Part shown: positions 1 to 6,310 of the stretch, in pieces
Layout: each line of letters starts with the position of its first letter
Position numbering within the stretch: position 1 is the first letter of the stretch
NCBI GenBank assembly: GCA_003695505.1
Contig: RFIY01000196.1
Location: forward strand, 1-8,011
Source: J088 sp003695505 [NCBI: Candidatus Dadabacteria bacterium]
Lineage (GTDB): Bacteria > J088
Length of the DNA stretch: 8,011 nt
Direction: 5' to 3'
Made by a program: the position numbers and the translations under genes
The notes under the pieces: generated by a model
Database searches by the model: none
Seen by the model: the letters and a program-made list of their open reading frames with translations, nothing else
What the model was told of the DNA's origin: nothing

Positions 1-832
1 CATAGACCTGCTCCCGCACCTGCTCCAGCGGGGGCAGATCAGCCTGTCGCAAACCGACGAACGTGATCTGGGTCGGAACACCATCACGAGCGATCTCTGT
101 CACGGCTCCCGGCTGCGGATTTCCGGCGATCCACTGTTGCACCTCTGGATCGAGCGTACTCCAGGGCACTTCGACGAGTTCCTGCGACGGCCCGACCCGA
201 ACGGCAATCACAGGCTCCAGGCCATAGCGATCCGGATGCTCTCGCATCCAGGCGATCAGATCCGCATCATCAATGGAAATCCCCGGTTCGATTTCTCGCT
301 GGACAATCTGCATGCGCAATAACTGGGTTCGCAACATCTCGCGATAGGCAACCCGTGACAACCCCTGCGCACGCACGGCCTCATAGAGTTCTTCGACACT
401 CATGCCGTTCTGTTCCGCCACGTTCTGGACGGTCGCATCGATCTGCTTGTCATCGATGCTGACGTGATTCCGATCTGCCCATGCCGTCATCAGCAGATCG
501 TTGATGCGTTGCTCGACCAGCGCATCGTCTGCAAGATCAGCATCACCCTGCTGGGCCAGCGTCGCGCGCAGCGCACGCAAATCGGACCGCAGGATCGGCG
601 TACCTTCGACCACCGCGACAATTTCGTCGACAACTTCGGTGACAGCGCCGACGGCTCCCGGAAAGACTGGTGGCGCACAGAGCAATACCGCGAGAGACAG
701 GGCATTTACGGCCGACCGCCAGCACCGGCGGCCGTTCCCGTGATCAGATTTCCCTGTCGGCGCCAGAGCGCCACCCGCCCTGACGTCTTCGCGACGACGC
801 TGCGAAGGCGACGGGCTGCTAGCGCGGCACAT
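1..832 (-). CDS. SurA-like periplasmic chaperone (SurA N-terminal domain), 3' end cut off by the window edge
   Basis: 277 codons are visible and the stop lies beyond base 1. After a basic N-terminus (RRCWRS near residues 35-40) a hydrophobic segment at about 41-60 (ALSLAVLLCAPPVF) looks like a Sec signal peptide. Residues 67-182 match the SurA N-terminal chaperone domain: VDEIVAVVEGTPILRSDL, then RINDLLMTAWADR, then NVAEQNGMSVEELYEAV and a helix ending in QIVQREIE. In the family this domain binds unfolded outer-membrane proteins in the periplasm. Residues 183-277 do not show the usual parvulin pattern (QHIL, RGGDLGY, GWHI). Only a short stretch (PGAVTEIARDG, then ITFVGLR) resembles a parvulin end. 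The ATG at 832 is chosen because GAGGG lies 6 bases upstream; an in-frame ATG at 856 has no good ribosome site. The start overlaps the end of the upstream parvulin gene by 14 bases, so coupled translation is likely. The domain call is firm; calling it the orthologue of SurA itself is less sure. Confidence 0.82.
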   Translation of the reverse strand, partial: MCRASSPSPSQRRREDVRAGGALAPTGKSDHGNGRRCWRSAVNALSLAVLLCAPPVFPGAVGAVTEVVDEIVAVVEGTPILRSDLRALRATLAQQGDADLADDALVEQRINDLLMTAWADRNHVSIDDKQIDATVQNVAEQNGMSVEELYEAVRAQGLSRVAYREMLRTQLLRMQIVQREIEPGISIDDADLIAWMREHPDRYGLEPVIAVRVGPSQELVEVPWSTLDPEVQQWIAGNPQPGAVTEIARDGVPTQITFVGLRQADLPPLEQVREQVY

Positions 833-1769
833 CCAGCGCCCTCGCCCATTCGTCATCGTTGATTTCAATTGGCACTTCCTGACGTAGGCGGTCAATGAGC
901 TGTTGGCGAATCTGTGCAAGCCGCTCACGTTCGATCGTTTCCCGAATCATTCGTTCCACCGACTTCCGGTCCGGCCGGTGCCCGCGCCGGCGGTCCGTCA
1001 CCCGAAATACATGGTAGCCGTATTCGGTCTGGATCACTTTGGAGACCTTGCCGACCGGAAGCCGGAATGCGGGAGCAAACGATTCTGGCAGATCCTCGGC
1101 GCGCACATATCCGATACGCCCCCCCTTCGTGCGCTCGGGGCCAATGCTGTGTTCGCGTGCAAGCTCCGCGAAGTCACGCCCCCCAAGCAACTCCTTGCGC
1201 AGCGCCCGAGCCTCCTGTTCATCCGCGACCACAATCTGCCACAGTTCGACCTCGATACCAGGATTGACGGCCTCGAAGCTCTCGCGGTAGTGCGCATCAA
1301 TATCGGCCTCGGTCACCGGAGCCGTGCGGGCAAGTTCCTGAGCCAGCAGGCGCTCCACGAGCAGGCGCCTCCGTGTCGTGCGTTCCCAGTCGCGTTCATC
1401 CACATAATGTTCGAGCAGATATCGCTTCCAGGCGCGCTCATCCAGGTCGCCGCGAAGACGGACGGCTTCGCTGGTCAGCTCCCGGTCGTCAACCGACAGT
1501 CCGCGCCGCCGCGCCTCCTGAACCAGTAAACTTTCCGCGATCAGCTCATTGAGCAGCCGCTTGTGCAACTGCGCACGGTCTTCCCGCGACAGCACCGGGA
1601 TATCGCCCAGCTCGCGCCGGGCCATACGCAACCGTTTCTCGAACGCGCCCCGGGTGATCGTCTCATCGCCAACGCGGGCCAGCCAGACTTCCTGGTCCGG
1701 TTCGGATGTACACCCGGAGACAGACAGCGCACCCAGAAAAAGGGCGCAAGCAACCATGAGCGTCTTCAC
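819..1769 (-). CDS. Parvulin-type peptidyl-prolyl isomerase lipoprotein (PpiC/SurA family), divergent
   Basis: A protein of 316 residues from the GTG at 1769. Its N-terminus MKTLMVACALFLGALSVSGC is a lipoprotein signal with lipobox VSGC, so Cys20 should be lipidated and the protein anchored in the envelope facing the periplasm. Residues of about 28-150 form a SurA_N-like helical region (WLARVGDETITRGAFEKRL onwards). A parvulin domain follows at about 174-259, with ELWQIVV, FAELAREHSIGPERTKGG, RIGY and YGYHVFRV. Parvulins catalyse cis-trans isomerisation of prolyl bonds. The first conserved parvulin histidine is Gln178 here; the second is kept (His253). Other possible starts are TTG at 1817, one base after the upstream stop, and ATG at 1757. 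GTG is preferred because it gives a normal-length lipoprotein signal with a charged n-region, but its ribosome site is weak. It lies 49 bases after the first parvulin gene and overlaps the SurA-like gene. Confidence 0.85.
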   Translation of the reverse strand: MKTLMVACALFLGALSVSGCTSEPDQEVWLARVGDETITRGAFEKRLRMARRELGDIPVLSREDRAQLHKRLLNELIAESLLVQEARRRGLSVDDRELTSEAVRLRGDLDERAWKRYLLEHYVDERDWERTTRRRLLVERLLAQELARTAPVTEADIDAHYRESFEAVNPGIEVELWQIVVADEQEARALRKELLGGRDFAELAREHSIGPERTKGGRIGYVRAEDLPESFAPAFRLPVGKVSKVIQTEYGYHVFRVTDRRRGHRPDRKSVERMIRETIERERLAQIRQQLIDRLRQEVPIEINDDEWARALDVPR

Positions 1770-1818
1770 GAACAGTGTCCAACCGTTGGCGACGGTAAAG
1801 CCGTCAGCCGCGTACAAT

Positions 1819-2721
1819 TCAGGGCTTTTTCTGTTGTTCGATGTCCAGCTCGGCCAGCAGCTTTTCGTCGATCTCGACGCCGAATTTTTCGCGCAGCCCC
1901 TTCATGTTGGCCTCGAACATTTCCTGCCGTTTCTTGGGAAGCAGGGCTTGCTCGATTTCCTTGCGCAGCTCGTCGTCCAGCGGACGTTCGGACGATTTCT
2001 TGATGTCCACGAGGCGAATGATATGCCAGCCAAACGGCGTACGGACCGGTTCGGAGATTTCCCCGGGTTTGAGGGCCAGTGCAGCCTTTTCAAATGCGGG
2101 AGCATAGCGTCCTTTTTCCGCATAGCCCAGATCGCCCCCGCGAGATGCGCTGGGCCCCTGCGACATTTCGCGCGCCACCTTCTCGAACGGCTCTCCGGCT
2201 TCAACCCGCTTCCGGGCTTTCAGCGCCAGCTTGCGGGCTTTTTCCACTTCAGCTTCCGAAGCATCAGGTGCGACCTTGATCAGAATATGCTGCGCCCGAT
2301 ACTGTTCCTTCTGACGATACTTGTCGATGTTTTGCTTGTAGTATGCCTCGATCTCATCGTCCGGAATCTTGATCTCACGTTGCCACTCTTTCATCAACTC
2401 CTGGAGCAGGATCCGCTGTACGGCCTGGTCGATCTGGTATTTGACGTCTGGACGCCGATCAATGCCGCGCTCGCGCGCTTCGAGCTCGATCAGTTTCGAA
2501 CGCACCTGATGTTCGAGGATCTGCTTGCGCCCGCTCGGCGTACGCGCCCGCACCTTCCACTGCGCCGGAAGCGCGTCCAGACTGTTCCTGAATTCCTGCG
2601 CGGTAATCACTTCATCGTCGACGCGCGCGAGAACATCTTTGTCCGCTGATTTTGAGCATCCCCACAGCGGCAGCACGAGCAGCGCCGAAACCACGCAAAC
2701 GGACGACCGGAACATCTTCAC
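1819..2721 (-). CDS. Parvulin-type peptidyl-prolyl cis-trans isomerase lipoprotein (PpiC family)
   Basis: A protein of 300 residues from the GTG at 2721. The signal peptide MKMFRSSVCVVSALLVLPLWGC ends in lipobox LWGC (Trp at -2 is unusual), giving a lipidated Cys22 followed by Ser. A SurA_N-like helical region covers about 29-130 (DVLARVDDEVITAQEFRNSL at its start). A well-conserved parvulin domain lies at 141-240: AQHILI with His145, FEKVAREMSQGPSASRGG, DLGY, LKPGEISEPVRT and GWHIIRLV with His233. The C-terminus is a charged helix ending QQKKP. The expected role is folding of periplasmic or outer-membrane proteins from the membrane surface. The GTG start has AAGGA 8 bases upstream; ATG at 2715 encodes nearly the same signal but lies too far from that site, and ATG at 2748 lacks one. 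It is the first gene of the leftward operon and is divergent from glnD. Confidence 0.9.
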   Translation of the reverse strand: MKMFRSSVCVVSALLVLPLWGCSKSADKDVLARVDDEVITAQEFRNSLDALPAQWKVRARTPSGRKQILEHQVRSKLIELEARERGIDRRPDVKYQIDQAVQRILLQELMKEWQREIKIPDDEIEAYYKQNIDKYRQKEQYRAQHILIKVAPDASEAEVEKARKLALKARKRVEAGEPFEKVAREMSQGPSASRGGDLGYAEKGRYAPAFEKAALALKPGEISEPVRTPFGWHIIRLVDIKKSSERPLDDELRKEIEQALLPKKRQEMFEANMKGLREKFGVEIDEKLLAELDIEQQKKP

Positions 2722-2796
2722 TTCACACATCCTTTCCGGGAAACGCATCAGGCCAAACAGCCGACAACAGCGCCGGGCGGCCGAAAAAACTCCAAT

Positions 2797-2826
2797 ACCG
2801 TAGCATGACAGAATCACTCCAGTCAA
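2797..2826 (-). promoter_or_regulatory. Candidate promoter of the leftward parvulin/SurA operon
   Basis: Read on the minus strand, TTGACT (2826-2821) matches the -35 consensus at five of six bases. It is followed by an 18-base spacer and TACGGT (2802-2797) as a weak -10. The -10 is preceded by TGC, giving the TGn of an extended -10, which can make up for its poor match. Transcription would begin near 2790, leaving a leader of about 70 bases before the first parvulin gene. The -35 overlaps one copy of the ACTCCAG heptamer described separately. This is a pattern match only. Confidence 0.45.
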
Positions 2827-2870
2827 TGTCGGCCGGCGTCGCCGGCCCCTGGAGTCCGGATCTACTCCAG
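2816..2870. repeat. Three-copy heptamer array with perfect 17-base palindrome, able to form alternative hairpins
   Basis: ACTCCAG occurs at 2816-2822 and 2864-2870, and its exact reverse complement CTGGAGT at 2849-2855. The middle copy can pair with the left one, enclosing the palindrome GGCCGGCGTCGCCGGCC (2831-2847, 8-bp arms around one T). It can instead pair with the right one (7-bp stem, 8-base loop). The two pairings exclude each other. The left copy overlaps the -35 of the leftward promoter candidate, so the array could be a protein-binding operator or an RNA leader structure for either flanking gene. Two further small inverted repeats, ATCGC/GCGAT (2891-2902) and GCCTG/CAGGC (2908-2919), lie between it and glnD. 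The repeats are seen directly; the function is unknown. Confidence 0.7.
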
Positions 2871-2960
2871 CAGCCCACTGAAGGACTGACATCGCGTGCG
2901 ATTTCTTGCCTGCTCAGGCTTGAGACCTCGGCTCGTACCCACAGGTTCCCAGGGACGTAC

Positions 2961-5588
2961 ATGACGTCAACGCCCACCAAGGAGCAGCTCCGCGAATACT
3001 GGTCGGTCGCCCTGAATGACGCGCGGGAACTCGATCTGCAGGGGCATCCCCCGGAAGCAGTTCTGAACCTGCTCACCGATCGCGCCGATCATCTGATCGC
3101 CGAACTGACGGCGCAGGCCCGCGCCCAGTTCGAGCGCAAGTATGCCGGCGCCGATGATACCTTTGCCGTCTGTGCTACAGGCGGGTATGGACGCAGAGAG
3201 CTTCACCCGGGCAGCGACATCGACCTGCTGTTTTTATGTGCGCGAACACGCACACCCGTGATCGAATCCCTGACCGAGACGGTTCTGTACGCGCTTTGGG
3301 ACATCGGCCTGAAGGTTGGGCACGCGGTTCGGACTGTCGAGGACTGTATCCGCATTGGACAGGAAGATCTGACCGTTCGCACGACGATGATGGACCTCCG
3401 CCTGATCGCTGGCGACCGTGACTTTTTTGAGCAGGCGCACGCCGCGCTCGAACACCGACTGCTCCATGACAAGCTGACCGCCTTCTCGAAAGCCAAGGTT
3501 GCAGAACTCGAATCGCGCCGCAAACGTTACGGCGAAACCGCGTATGTGCTTGAGCCGAATATCAAGGAGAGCCCGGGCGGACTCCGTGATATACAGACGG
3601 TACGATGGCTGACTCAGGCCGCCTTTCGGGTCGATTCAATCCGGAAACTGCCGACGCTTGGGCTGATGTCAACCGAAGACGCCTCCCGCCTGGACGACAA
3701 TCACGGTATTCTGCTCGGTCTCCGAACCCGCCTGCACCTGCTGGATCGTCGAAGCAACGATCAGCTTACGCTCGATGCCCAGCGTGAACTGGCCGCCCGA
3801 TACGGTTTCGAGGACAACGACCGAGAGCTGGCCAGCGAAGCGTTCATGCGTTTTTACTACGAGCTGTCGCGACAGACGCGACAGCTCGTAGACATCGCTG
3901 TTGCAGAATCTATGGATCGAATCGTACCGTCGTCCCGTCGTTTGTGGTTCCGCCGAAAGCGGTCCCTTGGCGACGGGTTTTATCTGTACCGGAATCAGAT
4001 CTGGGGGGCCCCGGTGATGCTGCGCGAACGGCCAGCATTACAGGTACTGGCGTTTGTCCACGCCCAGCGCGAATCGGCGTCACTCTCTCTGGACCTCAAA
4101 CGCGCGCTGATCGCAGCCAGCCCGGCACTTCGTACGGCCGACGCCGCCACGCTCGTCGAGGCGGGTGGTCATTTTCTGGAACTGCTTGCCGCCGAAGCCT
4201 CCCTGCTGGACCTGACGACCGAAATGAATGAACTCGGTGTTCTGCGGGCTCTGATTCCAGAATTCGACCATCAGTACTGCCGCGTTCAGCACGACACCTA
4301 TCATATCTACACGGCCGATATGCATCTGCTCGTGTGCCTCGACGTCTGGGAGCGCCTGCGTACAGGGGCGTTCGCCGACGAAGAACCGGAGCTGACCCAT
4401 CTGGCAGAGACCATTCCGGATCCGACCGTCCTGGCGTTGGCAATCCTGCTGCACGACATTGGCAAGGGATACGGCAAGGATCACTCCGAATACGGCGCTG
4501 AACTGACGGAGCAAATCGCCCGACGGCTGGGACTGGCCCCGGATCGCGCCCGACGGGCGGCGTGGCTTGTGCGTGCGCATCTGTTGTTGAGCCATACCGC
4601 GCAACGCCGTGATCTCAGCGACCATCGCGTCATTCGGGAATTCGCAAAGCAAATCCCCGACCCTGAAGCGCTCGACATGCTTTTGTTGCTGACATTCTGC
4701 GACCAGAATGGCGTGGGTCCGGGTGTGTGGTCGCCGTGGAAGCGCAGCCTGATGCTGCAGTTGCATCGAGACAGCCGGCGCGTACTCGAACGCGAGGACA
4801 TCCAGGGGATTCACCGCAGAAGAATTGCCCGATCGCGCAAGGCGCTTGTCGAATATGCCACTAACGAAGGGCTTGCCGACGTCGCGCATCAGTTTGTCGA
4901 GCAAATGGCTCCCCGTTTTTTCGTTCGATACGATGCCGAGGAAGCCATCGACATCGTACGGACACTGGCCCGGGCCATCGCGGATGATGGGCCGGCCGTT
5001 TCGATCATGGCCGAACCCGACATCGGCGGCCGGGTCGTGATCATCGCTCCGGACGCTCCGGGAGTCTTCGCGTTCGATGCCGGCCTGTTTTCGCTGCTCG
5101 ACATGTCGATCATCAGCGCGGAGGGTTACACCCTGCCCGACAGCGAATGGGCGATCAATATTTTTCGTGTTCGCTCCCGCGATCCACTCTTTTTCGACAC
5201 GGCTGAACGCATCGATCGCTTTCGCGACTCGCTGCTGGATTTGCTCGCACGTTCTGACGAAGCGCTGGCTCAGCTCGAACGTCGGCGTCAGGCACCGCCA
5301 CCGTTGCCGCCACAAAGTCGGCGCCGAATCCGCGTACTGGTCGACACCGATCTGTCACGCCGCTACACGGTCTTCGAAATCCTCTGCTGGGATCGCCTCG
5401 GGCTCCTCCACGAACTTGCCGAAGTATTTTCCCGTCACGCCTGTAATATCTGGCTCGCGCGTATCGATACGGAAGGACAGCGGGTATCCGACACGTTCTA
5501 TGTCGAGCGTGGCGGACAGCCGATTACCGACTCCGACCTGCTCGAACAGCTGCGCCAAGACCTGCTCGCCGTCGCCAATCGCGCATAA
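2961..5588 (+). CDS. glnD: Bifunctional [protein-PII] uridylyltransferase / uridylyl-removing enzyme GlnD
   Basis: A protein of 875 residues, close to the family's usual 850-950. GlnD senses glutamine: it uridylylates PII proteins when nitrogen is short and removes UMP when glutamine is plentiful, so controlling glutamine synthetase and Ntr transcription from the cytoplasm. The nucleotidyltransferase domain is at the N-terminus, with GGYGRRELHPGSDIDLLFL (74-92) holding the G-G and D-x-D metal-binding residues. The uridylyltransferase-associated region follows (EPNIKESPGGLRDIQ, 198-212). A metal-dependent HD domain contains QHDTYHIYT (443-451) and HDIGKG (498-503), the uridylyl-removing centre. 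Two ACT glutamine-sensing domains end the protein: VVIIAPDAPGVFAF (692-705) and YTVFEILCWDRLGLLHELAEVF (802-823). The ATG at 2961 has AGGGA 5 bases upstream. The frame stays open leftward to 2652, but that stretch (for example from ATG 2805) does not look like GlnD and overlaps the spacer repeats. No terminator is obvious after the stop. Confidence 0.97.
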   Translation: MTSTPTKEQLREYWSVALNDARELDLQGHPPEAVLNLLTDRADHLIAELTAQARAQFERKYAGADDTFAVCATGGYGRRELHPGSDIDLLFLCARTRTPVIESLTETVLYALWDIGLKVGHAVRTVEDCIRIGQEDLTVRTTMMDLRLIAGDRDFFEQAHAALEHRLLHDKLTAFSKAKVAELESRRKRYGETAYVLEPNIKESPGGLRDIQTVRWLTQAAFRVDSIRKLPTLGLMSTEDASRLDDNHGILLGLRTRLHLLDRRSNDQLTLDAQRELAARYGFEDNDRELASEAFMRFYYELSRQTRQLVDIAVAESMDRIVPSSRRLWFRRKRSLGDGFYLYRNQIWGAPVMLRERPALQVLAFVHAQRESASLSLDLKRALIAASPALRTADAATLVEAGGHFLELLAAEASLLDLTTEMNELGVLRALIPEFDHQYCRVQHDTYHIYTADMHLLVCLDVWERLRTGAFADEEPELTHLAETIPDPTVLALAILLHDIGKGYGKDHSEYGAELTEQIARRLGLAPDRARRAAWLVRAHLLLSHTAQRRDLSDHRVIREFAKQIPDPEALDMLLLLTFCDQNGVGPGVWSPWKRSLMLQLHRDSRRVLEREDIQGIHRRRIARSRKALVEYATNEGLADVAHQFVEQMAPRFFVRYDAEEAIDIVRTLARAIADDGPAVSIMAEPDIGGRVVIIAPDAPGVFAFDAGLFSLLDMSIISAEGYTLPDSEWAINIFRVRSRDPLFFDTAERIDRFRDSLLDLLARSDEALAQLERRRQAPPPLPPQSRRRIRVLVDTDLSRRYTVFEILCWDRLGLLHELAEVFSRHACNIWLARIDTEGQRVSDTFYVERGGQPITDSDLLEQLRQDLLAVANRA
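3857..3891. repeat. Perfect 15-bp inverted repeat with 5-base loop inside glnD
   Basis: CTACGAGCTGTCGCG (3857-3871) and CGCGACAGCTCGTAG (3877-3891) are exact reverse complements around the loop ACAGA. The left arm and loop also contain the 12-base palindrome CTGTCGCGACAG (3864-3875), and CGCGACAG is repeated directly at 3868-3875 and 3877-3884. In glnD the repeat encodes the family-typical segment around YYELSRQTRQLVD (residues 299-311), so it is part of the gene and not an insertion. The mRNA would form a very stable hairpin on either strand. No T-run follows, so it is not a standard terminator. Confidence 0.85.
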
Positions 5589-5606
5589 CCGACTATTTTT
5601 ATGTAC

Positions 5607-5634
5607 TTGCAATTGTCCAGTTTTTGCGTACAAT
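5607..5634 (+). promoter_or_regulatory. Sigma70-type promoter upstream of cysC
   Basis: TTGCAA (5607-5612) and TACAAT (5629-5634) are separated by 16 bases, a good match to housekeeping -35/-10 hexamers. An A/T-rich stretch (ACTATTTTTATG, 5592-5603) sits just upstream and could act as an UP element. Transcription would start near 5641, giving a leader of about 43 bases before cysC. The 95-base gap between glnD and cysC is far more AT-rich than its surroundings, which fits a promoter region. The sequence alone does not show a known regulator site. Confidence 0.7.
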
Positions 5635-5683
5635 AAAGTATCTCCCCAACCGCCAAAGAAAAACAACACATGGAAAGTGTAGA

Positions 5684-6301
5684 ATGACCACACCAAAGAG
5701 CACCAACATCACCTGGCACCATGGACATATTGACGATGAATCACGCACCCGACTGCTTGGGCAGAGGGGCTGCGTCCTGTGGTTTACCGGCCTCAGTGGC
5801 TCGGGCAAGAGCACCGTGGCTCGGGCTGTAGAAGCGGAACTGGTCGAACGCAGACACTTTTGCGCCGTACTTGATGGCGACAATATCCGACACGGCCTCA
5901 ACAGCGATCTGGGGTTCAGCCCGGAGGACCGCACCGAGAACATTCGCCGTATTGGAGAAGTTGCCAAACTCTTCGCTGACTTCAACAACATCGTGCTGAC
6001 GGCGTTCATCAGCCCCTACCGGGCGGACCGCGACCGCGCCCGTCAGACCGTTGGCGAGGAGCGCTTTTACGAAATTTACTGTGCCGCGGATCTGGATGTG
6101 TGCGAACAACGGGACCCGAAGGGCCTGTACAAGAAGGCCCGCGCAGGAGAGATCCCGGAGTTCACGGGTATCTCGGCGCCCTACGAGGCTCCAGAATCGC
6201 CCGAACTGGTACTCAAGACTGGCGAACAGACACTCGAAGAAAGCGTCCAGACCGTAATGGACTTTCTTGCCAGCAAGAACGTCTGGCCGGAAGAGATCTG
6301 A
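5684..6301 (+). CDS. cysC: Adenylyl-sulfate kinase (APS kinase) CysC
   Basis: A protein of 205 residues, the usual size for stand-alone CysC (about 200). It phosphorylates the 3' hydroxyl of adenosine 5'-phosphosulfate (APS) with ATP to make PAPS, in cytosolic sulfate activation. The family-typical N-terminus (NITWHHGHI, 8-16) leads into the Walker A motif TGLSGSGKST (35-44). DGDNIRHGLN (64-73) is the APS-binding signature, FISPYRADRDRAR (108-120) is the lid/active-site segment, and DPKGLYKKARAGEIPEFTGI (144-163) is the conserved C-terminal motif. All key residues appear present. The ATG at 5684 has GGAAAG upstream with about 6 bases spacing; upstream in-frame codons back to 5624 lie inside the leader and the promoter. 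It has its own promoter candidate and is followed 9 bases later by cysH, so the two probably share a transcript. No ATP sulfurylase gene is visible here. Confidence 0.96.
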   Translation: MTTPKSTNITWHHGHIDDESRTRLLGQRGCVLWFTGLSGSGKSTVARAVEAELVERRHFCAVLDGDNIRHGLNSDLGFSPEDRTENIRRIGEVAKLFADFNNIVLTAFISPYRADRDRARQTVGEERFYEIYCAADLDVCEQRDPKGLYKKARAGEIPEFTGISAPYEAPESPELVLKTGEQTLEESVQTVMDFLASKNVWPEEI

Positions 6302-6310
6302 GCGGGCAGC

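Noticed and set aside
464-862. Open frame of 132 codons on the plus strand
   Set aside because: It is antisense to the signal peptide and start of the SurA domain of the minus-strand gene. Its residue make-up (Arg/Pro rich) is that of a shadow frame.
1549-2649. Open frame of 366 codons on the plus strand across the two parvulin genes
   Set aside because: It is antisense to two clearly recognisable lipoprotein isomerases, shows no family motif or ribosome site, and long antisense frames are common in GC-rich genes.
2770-2792. GC-rich stretch followed by a run of A (gccgggcggccgaaaaaa) as a terminator
   Set aside because: No clean stem can be formed next to the A-run on the plus strand, and on the minus strand the T-run precedes the GC-rich part, the wrong order for an intrinsic terminator.
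2652-2960. N-terminal extension of GlnD from an upstream start (for example ATG at 2805)
   Set aside because: The frame is open, but the residues do not resemble GlnD, the stretch holds the spacer repeats and opposing promoter, and ATG 2961 has a good ribosome site and gives a normal-length protein.
4080-5315. Open frame of 411 codons on the minus strand inside glnD
   Set aside because: The plus strand is conserved GlnD through this whole stretch (HD and ACT domains). The minus frame has no recognisable domain and is a codon-bias shadow.
5670-5687. Five-codon mini-ORF (MESVE) overlapping the cysC start by ATGA
   Set aside because: It has no ribosome site of its own and no regulatory codon pattern such as repeated Cys codons. 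Most likely chance.
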